DNA of 64,000 nucleotides, taken from positions 62,001-126,000 of the forward strand of contig JAYXKI010000012.1 of NCBI GenBank assembly GCA_037892935.1, read 5' to 3'. The first letter of the stretch is position 1. Each line of letters opens with the position of its first letter. A program made the position numbers and the translations under genes. The stretch comes from Phlebopus portentosus. Taxonomy: Eukaryota > Basidiomycota > Agaricomycetes > Boletales > Boletinellaceae. Positions 45,683 to 58,931 of the stretch are shown here, one piece after another. Below the pieces are notes generated by a model that saw nothing but the letters and a program-made list of their open reading frames with translations, was not told the DNA's origin and made no database searches.

Positions 45683-48600
45683 TTACGCAAACTTGCGAGG
45701 CGGGTACGCAGCAACCTCCGGACTGGGCGTAATCGTCGTGCGGTCCGTAAACTTCGCATCGACAGGACTCCCCGTAGCCGTCACTTCCTCGTACTCCATC
45801 GACAACGATCGGTGGAACCCAGAGAGAGCCGGCGTGTTCCCAACGATCACACCCCCAACATTCCCATTCACAGCACCAGCATTCAGCTTCCTACCGTTCA
45901 CCCCACCCATCGCAATATCACCTGCCCCGCCGGAAGACACAGCAGGGGCGCTATACGCATCCACGACATGGACCTTCGAGCTCGAGCTCCCATGCGCACC
46001 CGAGATGTTGCCATTCGCAGTGTACATCTGCATCTGCGGGTGAATCGCGCCCTTCGCCAAGCCCGCACTGTCGTCTTCCCAGAATCGGCGCCAGTTGCCC
46101 CGCGCGACGTTGCGCATCCAGAGGGGTGCGAACCCTCCTGGGGGGACGCGCCATTGCTCGCCGAGGTCGTATAGGGGAGGTACGATCCTGTCCCGCGTGG
46201 CCTTGCGGATGAGGAAAGGAAGGACGTTAAGGATGAGGTAGGAACCGATACCCGCGATGACGCCGTATGCGATGCTGGAGAAATGTCAGTTCAACCCGTT
46301 GGTGATAGACGAGATTACAGCGAGGACGTACTTGTAGGTAAGCGGAATCATGATTAGAGTAAGGAACGCAGGAACAGAGTCGCCAACATAATCCCAATTG
46401 ATTTCACGGACGCTACCAGAAAACAATCAGGGATACTCTTCCTTTTCACTTACTTTCGTACTCACTTGCGAATCATCAAACTCCCGACAATAACCAACGC
46501 GCCTCCCGTCGCCCAACCAGGTATACTCGCGAAGATCGGCGCAAAGAACACAGACACGAAGAACATCAATCCGGTAACCATAGCCGTAATGCCCGTCTTT
46601 CCTCCTTCCGAAATACCCGTAGCACTCTCAACAAAAGCCGTGACCGGCGAAGTGCCCATCAGCGCACCCATGGAGATAGAGAACGCGTCGACGCAGTACG
46701 CGATCGTGCTATTCTCAAAGTCCATGGTCACGGGGTCGCGTAGGCCGGCGAACTTGGCCATTGAGTACAGCGTACCGGTCGTGTCGAGGATATCGACATA
46801 AAGGAAGGTGACGAGCGCGTACCATACGCGGCCGGAGCTGTAGCTTCCCCACTATGTCACGTAACAATTTTACCACGTCAGTTTTCCTCAGAAGACGGGA
46901 AACTTCAGACAAGATACACGCACGTCGATCGCCGCACCGGTCTGCGTCAGCGAGTGGAACGAGACGACATTCTTGAAGAAATCGAACAAGTCATCTCCAG
47001 AATCGGTACGCGGGAAGTACGTCACCGCTGTATCTCGCGGCCACGAGATGATCGCAACGAGGAAGATGCCTATCAGGATCGAACCGCGGACACGATACAG
47101 CATCAAGAAAACCGTCAGCATTCTATGGAGAACAAGGTCATTAATCCGTTCGTAAAATAAAATACAATTAGGCTAGAAAGAACCCACCCGCCGACGAAGA
47201 TCCCAAGCCAGGTTCTCGGGTCCTGCAATACGTGACTTTCGCAGAAGTTCGTCATGCCCTCGACAGTATCTTCGTATACGAAGGGTCTAAGGAATCTCTC
47301 TGACACAAGAAATCATTTGCGTACCTTCTGACTTGCATCCGCCTAAACCGACGAGGTTCGTAACATCTCCACCAATGACGAACAGTCCAGAAGACGCTAA
47401 CAAAATCGCACATGCAAGTCAACAATCCGTTTTCAGGCGTGTTCTGTTGTAGTGAACAGGACGTACAAAGTCCGATGAATCTGCATGATACATATCAGTC
47501 ACAAAACATTCCGTTCCATTGAACGCGAAATACACATACGCGATGAACATGCCAATACCAGCACCAACGGCCATGACGAGCGAATGCGGCATCGAGCGCG
47601 CAAGCCATTGTCGGACACCAAGGATCGAGAGCGCGAAAAAGATCCATCTATATTTTCCGCCGCAGAAAAGGTCCGTCACGAATCACAGAAAAAGAAGCGC
47701 CGAAGTTGTCGAGTCGTCGAGATGTTTGTCGGGCGCCAATTCCAAGTCGCAAGCCGGTGGTTCGGTTCGATTCGATGGGTGCGGCGCGAAGAATATTTAT
47801 TTGAAGGAAGACGACGATCATCCCCACCCCGTCATCGGCATCGACGTTCCGTCCGTTCGGAGATCAGACGCAGACAAAGACAAAGACAAAGGGACCATCG
47901 CATCGAAGGTCCACGTCAAACGCCACCGACGATCGCCATCACATCATCGTGATCCGCGCCGGCACCGTCCGCCCATCCATTCATCCCGTCCAGTAAGTCC
48001 GTTCATACCGTCAGCCGTCAGTCCATACATAGCGCATACAGTCACATATCATTGGCGCCCATGACCGTCCCCGCCCGCCGCGGCAGCCGGCAACGCGAGA
48101 ATATCCATCGGAGTTGTGGTAGGGCGCAGATCCGTAGGATGTGGAAAGACACAATCCGTCCAGGAGATTTCAAAGTCCCGGGATTCAGCAAGGATAATCG
48201 CCGGTGCCACCAATATCACAATATCAAAATATGTCAACATGCCCAGAGGACACCAGGGACAACACCGCGAACACATGGCGCGATTGGACCAATTGGACGA
48301 AAACGGGGTCGGCAGCAATAATAGATCATTAGGAGGTGTAACATAACGAGTATTGAGTGAAGTGAAAAATTTATCCCGTTGGTAAGCCATTTGATAGGAA
48401 TGCAAAATAAAAGGCGTACCCTTCGAGGAAGACAGCTGCGAGTGCCTCCTTGAATGTTATATTACCAGAACCATGATATCCAACAATCGAGTATGCAAAC
48501 TGAACAAGAAAAATACCCCAGATAAGAAAACTGAATACTTGGAGGGAAAAAGAAAGGAAATCCTACATAAGCATTCAGTCCCAACCCTGGAGCGAGCCCA

Positions 48601-49190
48601 ACAGGGATGTTCGCAAACAGGCCCATCAAGAAGCTCGCAAGGCACGCAGCGGCAGCTGTCGCAGTGATTAAGTCGCGCTGCAGCTCATTGAGGCAAAGAC
48701 CATATTCTGCATCACTCGCACATAGGTCGGTCGACGTAGCGGGGCAGACACACGTTCCACCTGAGTCAGCCAAGATCGAGGCATTCACGGAGATGATGTA
48801 CGCCATTGCGGCCTGTTGTAAGTCATCGTGTAGGGAGAGGGGGGGCGTGTCAGTCAGAATCTGTCACAGATCGAGCGGGAAGGCAGGGGAAACACAGACC
48901 CATGTTGTGATACCCGCACGAATTTCAGTCTGCAGGGGGGTGGGGGTGGCGTTAGCGTGTTCCATTCCATTCCATACAAGCAGGCAAAACACGATCGGAC
49001 GCACAAAGAAACGCGATCCAACGCGTTGTTTGGGGTGGCCACAGCCCTCCAAACGGAACCATCGTCCAACTGCTGAAGCAGCAACCTGTGCATGTAGATC
49101 CAAATAAAGTCAATGCACATGCATATATGCGCTGAAAGACAAGAAGAGGAAACGCACCCGAGCGTTGAGTCGGTCGATAAACGAGACCAT
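45683..49190 (-). CDS. azgA: AzgA-type purine permease, copy 2
   Basis: Paralogue of the gene at 39.6-42.4 kb with the same intron positions where I could compare them. It starts [11 protein letters not shown] (exon 1, 49190-49158) followed by [19 protein letters not shown]. Signatures: [131 protein letters not shown] and [20 protein letters not shown]. The C-terminal tail is longer and Gly/Asn/Ala-rich, ending YPPRKFA. No frameshift or internal stop is needed. The intron after VFLEG spans 48419-47648 (772 nt), against 218 nt in copy 1 and about 50-80 nt elsewhere. Sequence divergence between the copies, especially in introns and tail, suggests an old duplication. Confidence 0.92.
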
Positions 49191-52100
49191 GTTTTCCTTT
49201 TCCCCTCTCTTCTTACACCAAGCAGTTTACAGAATGAAAGGAATGACTTGACCGAGGTTTCTTAATAACTCGGTGGTGAGGAGATACCGGTGTGTACACG
49301 GAAAGGAGCAAAGAAGGGACAGGTGGGAGAGATAAGGGGAAGGAGAAGCGTAGATGGACGGATGGACGGAGGATGAGAATTGAGGAAGGGCTGAGAAGAG
49401 GAAGACGGGATGATAAGTAAGTATGACGAGTGGGGAATAACCGCGGGAGACAGCAGAACCCAGAACCTAAAAACGATCCTTCTGCACCTCCTGATGGCCT
49501 GATGGACAACGTCCAAATCAAACTTCCCGCGAAGCCTCTCGCAAAGGAACGCGTCCACGCAGGAAGAAAGAGGTCAAGAAGTAAAACCCACGCAGACCGC
49601 CCCTCTACCTGACTATATGCGCTGAATGCGCCCTTCGCGGGAGAAAAAAAAATTTCTTTCACAATGGGCCAGAAAAAGTCTAGCGCAGACGATCGACCCT
49701 AAACTGCACCGCGTGCCTTGGAAAATCCTTTCTCCTCTACCTCCAAGATCGACACTTTTTTCCGGAAAATGTGCAAAAGGAAGAACTGATGCGGTCGCTT
49801 TGATCGATTGAACTTGTCCGAGCCAAAGAAAATTGTCCAGTGCGCCGAAAATCCCTATGACCAGCTGGAGCAATGGCAACGTATCGGCGATAGATATGCG
49901 ATCGGTGTATGCGCAGACTGGCGCGCCTCGGGGATTGGCTAACAGCGCAGAATCAGCGGAATGCAGTATAATAACCCGTATTGGATTTGCGCAGTCGAAT
50001 CGAAAGATTCGCGTGTTCAGAGAAAGAGATGAGGAACGTAGATATTCCCCCGCCCGCAGCGTAAGGACGACGATGAGATACGATGGGGATTCGGGAAAGA
50101 CGGCGCCCGTATCAAAGGGTTTAAATACCCATGGCCATGTAAACCTCCTATACTAGTCGTACTACTACTTCGAGCTAAGGAGAACTTGTGGTGCGCGTCC
50201 CTCGGATAAGACGCCTCCTACCAAAAACCGGCATTGTCCGGCAATTGGTATCTGTCTGTCTAATCGTCGTCGCGGCGAAGATACTGTCCGGAAGGATTTC
50301 AATCGCACGGGTATCTACAGTGGCTGTTATGTATACCTATAGAAACCTCCCATTCAATGCAATATACTTACGAATGTATACTGTAGATGAACCCCTTAAA
50401 CTTCATATCAATCGGTACTGTGCGATTGACCGGAGAGCAGACGAAAGCCGGGACCGTGTGTGTATATCTTGTGAATCCATCCAAGTCGTCGTCACTTACC
50501 TGTGAAGCGCGGGAGTCAAACCCAGCACTATTTCTGAAAGAAGCTGTTAGTGCACACACGATTTGCTACGATTTGTCGAGAAGGAAGAAGAGAAGCCAAA
50601 AACCTTTCAACAGGCTGACTGGCAGTGGAAAAGAAACTTGAAAAAAAAAAAAAAGATCTCGCTTGTAATCCACTTTCGCGATCATGCGGCCAAGCGGCGG
50701 GACTACGTAACAACCGTCCTGCTTATCTTATCGCTGAACCTTGTCTCTTCTCTTCCACAAGCGTTGGTAGGGAGGGGCGATTCCAACAAAATCCGAGGCC
50801 AAAGATCAAAAAGTCCAATTGAAAATTTCAGGTACAGCTCACTTTCTTATGCTTATTCTTCTTGCCTTCTGACCTCCCCTTCTACGCCCCGCCCTGAATT
50901 CGAGTTGATCTGAGCATCTACATGAGTGTAGAAGATCATCACTTGTCGCTTGATGTGGGAAACAGCTCAACTTCCGGGATCATTTTCTTTCAAAAAAAAA
51001 AAGATACCGATCGCTAATCTAGAGCAAGATCAATTCGAGAGGAAGAAAAGTCCTCATTCACATGTTCTTTAACTTCTACATGAAACCCAAGCTAGTGAAA
51101 TCTGATGTACAGCAGACAACATTTCGCGTAAAGATTGGTTCAACTTGGTCTCTGGTAATGGATTCGAGAAATCGGGATACAGACGAATTTCACTTTTCTT
51201 ACTGCAACTCACCCTTGCTTACCGCCTTACCTCCTCCTTTCACACTTCGATTCGATCTTTGAGTGTCTGAATTGGTGTAGCAGAAGATCATCTTGTGCCT
51301 TCATACACATAAATAGCATATCTCCCGGGGTAATAAGGAGAGAACGAACGTGAATCCAGAGCAAAAATAAACTATCAGGAAAAACCCTCAATCATAGGTT
51401 CACTCGCCACTCATATGCTTTTGTCCCGCATACGAGAACCAGGCTAGAGGGAATCTGATGAACACACAGTAAACAGAGTTCCGTGCAGTAGCGATGTGGA
51501 CTCAAGCGATTTCGGGAACGGATTCATTCAATGCATCCGATCAACGGGCGGCGGACACGGAGACCAAGAACTAGGAACCTAGAGAACACTTGAGAATAGG
51601 AGCACATGGGTACCATTCAAATCCAGCCATCCATTCATTGCCAACTCAGCTCTCCGCTTGGGTGTCTTGCCGCTACAGGAAATCCCGAATCCGATGCGAT
51701 GGTGTGGGTGAAGCACATGAAAATGCCGTATGGGGAATGAAGATGATAGGAAACAAATTGTTGCTGCTGCGAGGATGGTCTCGATTCCAGATGATGGACG
51801 ATGGGAAATTGAGCGCTCTTCTCTTCTCTGTTTCTGTCAATTTCCGTTCCGAATGCCTCGGTTGGCCGATAAAGTGAGAAGCGTTGACTGCTCAGAACCC
51901 AGAACCCAGAACACTTCTACTTCTACTGCGGGTCGGGAATAGATGCGTTGATACCAGAATTCTGAGTGGCATGATTCAACCATTCAGAAGCAAAGTCAAA
52001 TCCGCCCTGGCCGGGTCCACCGTCTTCACCGTTGACGCGCGTGTGCAAGATCACGAAGACGACTGACTTTGAGTGTGAGCGGATCGGGAGGATAAAAATA

Positions 52101-52840
52101 CCTACATAGTTTTGATGAAGTTGGCGCAAGCATTGCTGTGAGATACTAAGATAAGGAGGGACAGATAACCTTTCGTTAGCGTTAAAGCTAATTCCAGATC
52201 TTGCATATCCATATGACACGGACTAGCGCTATTTATACCCTAATCAGTTCCTAGAGAACGACTTAGAACGATGGTACATTGCACCGCAGGGTTATCGGAA
52301 GTGCCGTTTGGGCATTAGGGCGGAGTCAGAGTGGAAGGTGATAATGGCAGGCGTTTCTCTTCGATATGTTCCCCCGACGGACGTAAAACGGCTTCTTGTT
52401 GAAGAGATGAGAAGAGAAACACCAGCGCCACTTCATCCCGCTTCCCGCTGCCCCGATAATGTAGGACATGGACAAGTCCAAATTGAGCATCAAGCATCAA
52501 GGGTGAGAAACGATAGACAGGATGACGACCCGTTCCGACGAGCCTCACGCGTTTAACGCCGAGATGACCTTCGACGGTGATGATGGGAATTGAGACATAC
52601 TGAAAGAATGGACTTCGTGTGTTCCAAAACGACAAAACTGGAAGTAGCATCTGCACGTAGAGATCTGGAGGTAAAATCTAGATTGTGGTGGTGCTATGCC
52701 ACGGCTAACGGGAGCAATTCTAAGACCTCGATGTATTCGTCGTCGTGAAGATCCTTGCATATGATATCTGAGGGTCATCAAGTCAATGCGCCTCCATTCT
52801 TCTGATGTCCTCCGGTCTAGTTGTCGCTGAGCTCAACTGT
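49191..52840. other. 3.6-kb gene-poor stretch
   Basis: No supported gene. The part next to 49190 is the promoter side of purine permease 2. A diverged tandem duplication sits at 50.9-51.56 kb. A minus-strand stretch near 50540-50500 reads NSAGFDSRASQ before a GTAAGT and could be a lone exon, but nothing can be linked to it. Confidence 0.4.
50905..51560. repeat. Diverged tandem duplication, period about 352 bp
   Basis: Landmarks recur at a steady offset: GAAGATCATC at 50931 and 51283, AATCTAGAGCAA / AATCCAGAGCAA at 51015 and 51353, CATG/CATATG blocks at 51061 and 51413, and AATCTGATG at 51099 and 51452. Offsets are 338-353. The sequence between landmarks is only partly alike, so the duplication is old. 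No coding potential is evident. Confidence 0.55.
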
Positions 52841-55800
52841 TCATTTCTTCTCATCATTTGCATCCCCAATCCGGAGTAAAAGGTCGACCAGAGCTTCCAT
52901 TCCACCAGAAGAAGGCGGTAGTTTCTCCCCTGAAGGTCCAGCGCTCTCTTTCATAAAAGGTTTTGATCCTCGCTCCGCTATTTTGCGGAGTGCTTTCATC
53001 TGTAAAGTTCAAGTTTGATTATTCACGGTCCGATGCATTCCGGCATTGAGGGTAACAAACCAATGCATATCTCGTCTTGCAGAATTTGGCGAACAGAGCC
53101 TCTACGCGCCGTGCTGCCCGTTCTTCATCGAAAGCTCCGTTCCTAATCCCACTGACCTCAACTCTGTACGCATTGCCGACAAGCACAGAAAATTCAAGAA
53201 TGACCTCGAGCAAAGCACGCAGAATGTCCCCAATTGCTCGTTGGGCCCCGCGTAGCAGGCATGCCGCTAAGACCGAGTCAAGCACGCGAGAATGACGCTG
53301 CATAAGAGCGTATACATCCGCGAATGGACCAATATACTCAGATGGCGAAGTCGCGGCAACTTCGGCGTATCGAACACAAGCGATGAAAGGATCAATATTG
53401 CCTCTGATGGCCGTGTCTGCGACATATGCAGAGAAGGCTGTGAGGAAGGCCTGTGCGGCAAATCGGAAGTGCAAAACTAGATTTTGTGTGTTTGGGTAGT
53501 TGGCGAACACGTGTCCTATCGAACAACGCCTGGTCACTCGGAAAACTGTACGCATTGCTGCCTCAACTGCCATGATAGAATTAGATGGCCCTTTCTAAAC
53601 TGAACTATAAAGCAAACTAACCTCTGAGAAGTCGAAGTAAGAAGGCAAAAATCCGCTGATACTTAGATAGGATATCTTCCGTTATGAGGCACCGCAGAGG
53701 ATTCGGTGGCCTGTATTGCATGTATAGGAAGTCCAGAGCCCTGTGGGTGTACATTAGTGGTCAGTCAAATCATCCAAGAGTGGAAAGCATACTCGATCAC
53801 TACAGACACACGTTGATCAAAAAGTACATCCCGAAGAAAGATATGTACAACTTACAGGTCGGATCTAGCCACCTCTCGCCTCCGGAACCCATAGGAAGGT
53901 CGCGGATCGCGAAACCGATTCGACTTTCCCCTTCGTCCCAGAATTCGTCGTCGCCGAGCTCATCATTATGTAGCTCATCCTCAAACATATTTTCAGACTC
54001 GCGAACATGCCCCAGAGAGTCCATGATCACACGGCGCAGATAGAATGAAAGCTCTGAGCTTTTGGGAGGCCATTCTGCTTGTCTCGTTAGACCAAAAGCA
54101 AGTCCAACTGGCCAGAGGCGATCAGCTGGATTTAGTGAAAGATTCCTTTCGCTTCTCTTCTTCCGCATCTCCCGGGAATTTGCGTTCCGTGCACGAGTTC
54201 GAATGGTGATTGCCATCGTATTTTCGTGCGCGCCCTCATCTTCTTCCTCGTCTTCGCACGAATCAGAGAAAAGGGCCGCTGCTAGTCGTGCTTTGAAAGA
54301 CGGTGCAGAGAGTAGAAGATAAGCACGTAGAAGGACGAGATGAGCACGGAGGTGCAGGGATGTTCCTGGTGTAAGGAAATGCTGCAAAGCGGCACGGCCT
54401 AGAGATCTAGCTTGAGCTACGACCGGGCTGAGAATGTTATCGGAGAGCAGGGGAAGAGTAGGTGTAAGAACAGGCGGATAAGTAGGGAACGCGGTGATGA
54501 AGTTGATTAGGCTAGTATCCGAGTCATATGAGAGACTATCTGGTTCGAGGTCGCAGACCGCGAGTCCAGCTAGCTCAGGTTTATACTTGTGTATCGAAGC
54601 TATCTGATTTTGACTGACGACACGATGCTGCGCTCCTGTCACGTCTAGTTCCGGACCGTCATACTCCTCTTCCGAGGCGCGGCGAGATATTTCGTCGTCT
54701 GCCCAGACCCATTCCAGTTTACGAAATTTAGGAAGTTCGATCCTTTGACCACCTTCGAATTCGGGTGATGACAAGATTCGAACGGACCGTCGCGCACGAA
54801 TAATCGCATCCTTGACTTCTTCCGACACGAAGCTTGGGAAATTCTCTTTCAGATCGTCCTCCGACACAAGTTCCGAATCCATTTCTTCCTCATCCTCTTC
54901 CTCGTCCACTAGAGTTCCATCGTCACGAGACCTGGCTGCTTTGCGTCGCGCATCCGCGAGCATATCATCGATGTTGCCGAGACCGATTGAACCGGCAAGC
55001 GTATGAAAGTAAGGACGAGATGTGACAGTGAGTATATACGAAAGAACGGCGCGAGCCAAGCGCGAAGTTTGTCGTTCCACTTGGAGGCATAGGAAATCAT
55101 ATATGTGTGAGAGCAGCTGCTGCGGTGTTCGAGGTAAGGCCTGATAAGAATGTGGATTGAGATGTATGTCCTATCGGCGAGAGTCAGAGCCGCTCTTGAT
55201 ACCACTAGCGAGGCAAGTACTTACTCGAGAGCAGAGAGAGGCAAGCGTAGAAAGCACGGACTGAACCTCTTGGAATGACGCCCACACATCACAAAGCATG
55301 TTGTCAGAGCTAGATAGTGCATAGGTTACTTCGCGTCTTATCCATGCCAAAGCCGAAGACAGGCAATGCGCAAAAGTAAACGTAGCAGAGCTGTCCTGGC
55401 GAGTACTGTCACAAGAGCGTCACTCTCGGAATTAGATAACAACGTGAAAGGGACGAACATTCTTCGCAGATCTACTACTAGCATATCCAGGCTTCGATAA
55501 AGAGTACCAAAGTCAGCAAAGGACGAAATGTAGCTGCAAGGCAAATGTAAGGACGGTGATGGGATAACTGTCTTGAGAACTTGCCTATTGCTAACGACGT
55601 CGTCCATCCCATCGATCAGAACGCTCAATTTGACATCCGAGCTCCCAGCTAGTACAAATCTCTCCTCGGTAGGTTTCCATTCATGCAACGTTGATGCGCA
55701 ACCTACTAGAATCAGTCCAAGTTCTTCAAAGAGCTCGGTAACAGTGATTGAGATATTCTTTTGCTCCATCACAGACGCGAGTAAACGGGAAGTATTCCGA

Positions 55801-56317
55801 GCTGCTATTGAAACATCTGGTGCTTGTTCCGACACGAATGGCGAAGGATACTTTGGACAGATGTGTGTGTTTCGGAGCGTATCCCACGAAACTAGGCAAC
55901 TCTGAAGTTATTTAGATGCGTCGTCATCAATGGATAATGAAAGCTCACCTTAGGCTTGAATTTATTGCTTCTGACTTCAAGCCAGATATCCTTACTGACC
56001 TCCTTTAAGTTTTCGTCATAATTATCGAGGTTCGGCGAAACTATTTCCTCTTTGTATGTGGACCCGCTCGACAGTGGTTCACGGACACGGCTACGTTCCA
56101 AAGTGGATATTATGGGATTTTGTGGCTTGTCTTCCAGCTGGGGAATCGAGATTGTACACAACAGGTCAGGCAATGGCCCGGGCTTGGGTAAGCTTTCGGA
56201 GCATAGCTTCAACCATGGTGCAGGGCGCTCGTACATCTCAACGAAGCGACGATCGTGAACAAGACAACAAGTCGTGTCCGGACCAACTAATAATTGAGAG
56301 GAACGTGTCCGAAACAC
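52841..56317 (-). CDS. Gamma-tubulin complex component (GCP5/GCP6-like, Spc97/Spc98 family)
   Basis: Multi-exon gene of roughly 950-1,000 aa. It starts MFRTRSSQL at 56317 (an alternative ATG lies at 56236) and stops at 52841. Subunits of this family build the microtubule-nucleating ring at spindle pole bodies. N-terminal GRIP1-like part: LHEWKPTEERFVL, SYISSFADFGTLYRSLDMLV, LLSHIYDFLCLQVERQTSRLARAV and YFHTLAGSIGLG. An Asp/Glu-rich insert follows (LVDEEEDEEEMDSEL), then the family landmark ENFPSFVSEEVKDAIIRARRSVRIL. The GRIP2 part contains ALDFLYMQYRPPNPLRCLITEDILSKYQRIFAFLLRLLR, and the end reads MEALVDLLLRIGDA. The insert and length favour GCP5 or GCP6 (Mod21/Alp16) over the core GCP2/GCP3. 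One intron (55584-55534) appears to have a GC donor. Confidence 0.87.
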
Positions 56318-57332
56318 GTGACGTTACTGATCGTGTTGTCACAAAGCTCTTGGCTTCAAGTAGTTGCAAACTTGGTAAGTTTCTCTCTAGCCTGAACGTC
56401 CTCCGTCGTGCAGTGGTCGTGCTCACCTCGATTTTGCCTTCATTTGTCCACCGGCTAATTTGCACCAAACTCAACATTCATTGAACTCATCTGGCCCGCT
56501 CGAATATGCTTCAGCCGAACAACCTTCTCTTCAGCAGAAAACTTGATCTGCTTCCTAATGATGCGGTCAATGCATAACAAGGAGAAAAGCATGTCGTGCT
56601 AGAACCGATAGACTGCTTCGCATGACATTGACTAGAACTGCGACAAATTAAAGGCATTATATGTGCCATTGCGTAAATTTAAATATGCCAACAATACGTT
56701 ACGATGGTTGTAGAAGGTAACTCGTTATGAACATCGTATAACACTTTCTAACCTGGTTTCTAGGAACTGAAGGCTAATCTTCGCTGGTGAACTCGAGACA
56801 ATTGCACGGGAATGCAAGAGGACTCTCGCTTTTGGAGTGAATCTCTCCAAGTCTCTTCGCAACGTTGCCTTCATCCATCAACCTTTTTGTCAAATTCACA
56901 CTGCAGGTTTTTCCACTACTGAACTGAAACCAGAAAAATCGCTTCGAGATGTTCTATACCATTCCCAACTCGCAGTCATCGTCTGGAATTATTTTTTTAC
57001 AGGCTCCAAGCGTTGGGTGGTGGGCTAGCCAGGAATCGTGGGAACTGATTGCCTACAAGGGACACGAGCAGAAGCAATCAATCCCTTTGTTTACTCTACG
57101 CATCTAAGCACTGGGCCCGACCAATGAGGATCGTCAATGTTCCCTTTCTCTTCCCGAACGAAAGCAATCAAGGATCCTGGTCGTTCGTCCACTACCTCAG
57201 CTATAAAAATGAGCACTCTGGCGAGCGTCTGGGGCATCTCAGACCACGCGAAGGTCACATCCGACAGCTCCATAGTTTCCCTCTCTTCGAATTCTGTCTT
57301 CCCCGAACATCACAGCACTCTGACTTACCGTT
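56318..57332. other. Divergent intergenic region
   Basis: About 1 kb between the gamma-tubulin complex gene (-) and the zinc-finger gene (+), holding both promoters. No further gene is supported. Confidence 0.45.
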
Positions 57333-58188
57333 ATGTCGCACCCCGGCCCGTCTACCTTTGTGTGCGCCAAATGCGGTAAGGGTTTCCGCCGCAGACCCGA
57401 TTACAACCGGCATGCTCTTATTCATGACCCGGATGCCGAGTGAGCTATTGTCACCTATTCTCTATTATCTCGCACATTTTAACGGGATGCTCTTTTCTTT
57501 AGGCGATTCCACTGCTCATTTCCCGGATGTACTCACACCTCACTTCAGAAGAGCAATCTCAAGACCCACTACATCTCGAAGCAGTAAGTCCTGTCCGTTC
57601 ACGACCCGTCAGATGGGTTGACTTATGACTCTATTTGATTACCATAGTTTGCATCTCCGCCATCACCAGTGCAATTTCTACGGATGCACAAAGTCGTACA
57701 GCGATGCGTCGGCTCTCATCAGGCACGAGAAGCTGACCCATGGATTCTTCCGTCGTGCGCATAAACTGTATGCAAGAAAAACCCTGAAGAAGGATGAAGT
57801 CGAGCCCGAACTTGACCCCGAGCTACTTGCCTTCGTAACTGCCACGTCACCGCTACCCAACTATCCAAGCGCCGACATAACATCCTGTGCATCATCTGCC
57901 TCCCCTACGACTCCTTCCTCCTTCATGATGCCAATTCCTGGCCCTCCAACGTTTGACTGGGGAAATGTCAACGAACCTCAAGCACTGTCCATGGACGCCT
58001 TCCTGCATGACATGATCCCCGAGTTCTACCCTGATCCAGTACTTAACGAGAAACGCGGCAGCACATACGCAGCTCCTGAAGCGAATGCTTACCTTTCGTA
58101 CACAAGTTCGTTATCAGCTTTCCCCCAATACAACATTCCCATTCCGAGTTCTGGATTCGTGCTACCCGGTCTTTCTCAGTCTCATTAA
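57333..58188 (+). CDS. C2H2 zinc-finger protein, three fingers
   Basis: Three exons (57333-57439, 57503-57583, 57648-58188) total 729 nt, 242 aa. Three consecutive C2H2 fingers fill residues about 10-105. The first is FVCAKCGKGFRRRPDYNRHALIH. The second is FHCSFPGCTHTSLQKSNLKTHYISKH, joined across introns 1 and 2. The third is HQCNFYGCTKSYSDASALIRHEKLTH. A basic stretch follows (RRAHKLYARKTLKK), then an acidic, Pro/Ser-rich region that could act as an activation domain. The protein is probably a nuclear DNA-binding transcription factor; the target is unknown. The finger boundaries and introns agree, so the start at 57333 is well supported. Confidence 0.88.
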
Positions 58189-58931
58189 CTTCTGTCCCGC
58201 TTACTACTGTTCTAACTTCATCTGTATTGTTATTACTTCAATTACCGGACTTTTTCTTGTACGTCGGCGCACTTGCAGCTCCGAGTCTCTGACATGTTTT
58301 TGGATTGTTTGATAAACATGAGACGTTTTATCTCATTTCTGAATGAGACTACAACATTTCTTTCCCGATTTTCTGGCTGAAACCAGCACTTAACAAACAA
58401 ATATGGCAATCACACCTCATTATAATTTATGATTTATGGATAAGTCGGGTTTTGAGTCGCACAGCCACCGGAATCTTTCACTCTTTCAACTTTGCACGTT
58501 CTGAGGAATTTTCGCGTACAGAATTAGGAGATGCAGAACTTGAAGCGACTTGGAGGGCCGAGGCGGTGAAGACCATCTCTTCTTCTGACTCTGTCCTCAT
58601 CAACAGAATAACAGATACAAATCAAATTGACCACGCCTCTTTTTGGTATTACCTGACCAGGCCTAAGCAACTTGCTCAGGCTGAAAAGGATACACATGTC
58701 AGATCAGCGACAATCAATCACCGCCTTCCACTGCCTCCTGGTCCTGGGGCTCCGCTCCTGAGTACCAGAAAGCTTGCCCTTTACTTCCACTTTCATGCAC
58801 CTATTGTCATCATCCCGCAGCAAGTCACGTCCATCAAGCGATATAGCCATGTGAGTTTTTGAGCGCCCTCGCGAATCTATAATAGTTCTTTCATCTCCTT
58901 TGATCCCTCTTTCCTCTAACCACGAGCAGCA
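58189..58931. other. Intergenic, no supported gene
   Basis: A 136-residue plus-strand frame at 58452-58862 has no recognised motif and is not convincingly coding. The region otherwise serves as the promoter side of the gene at 58.9 kb. Confidence 0.4.

Noticed and set aside
47519..48064. 181-codon plus-strand frame across an exon and the large intron of purine permease 2
   Set aside because: Its first part is antisense to a conserved exon and the rest is low-complexity (Asp/Lys, His/Pro/Arg runs); kept only as part of the intron finding.
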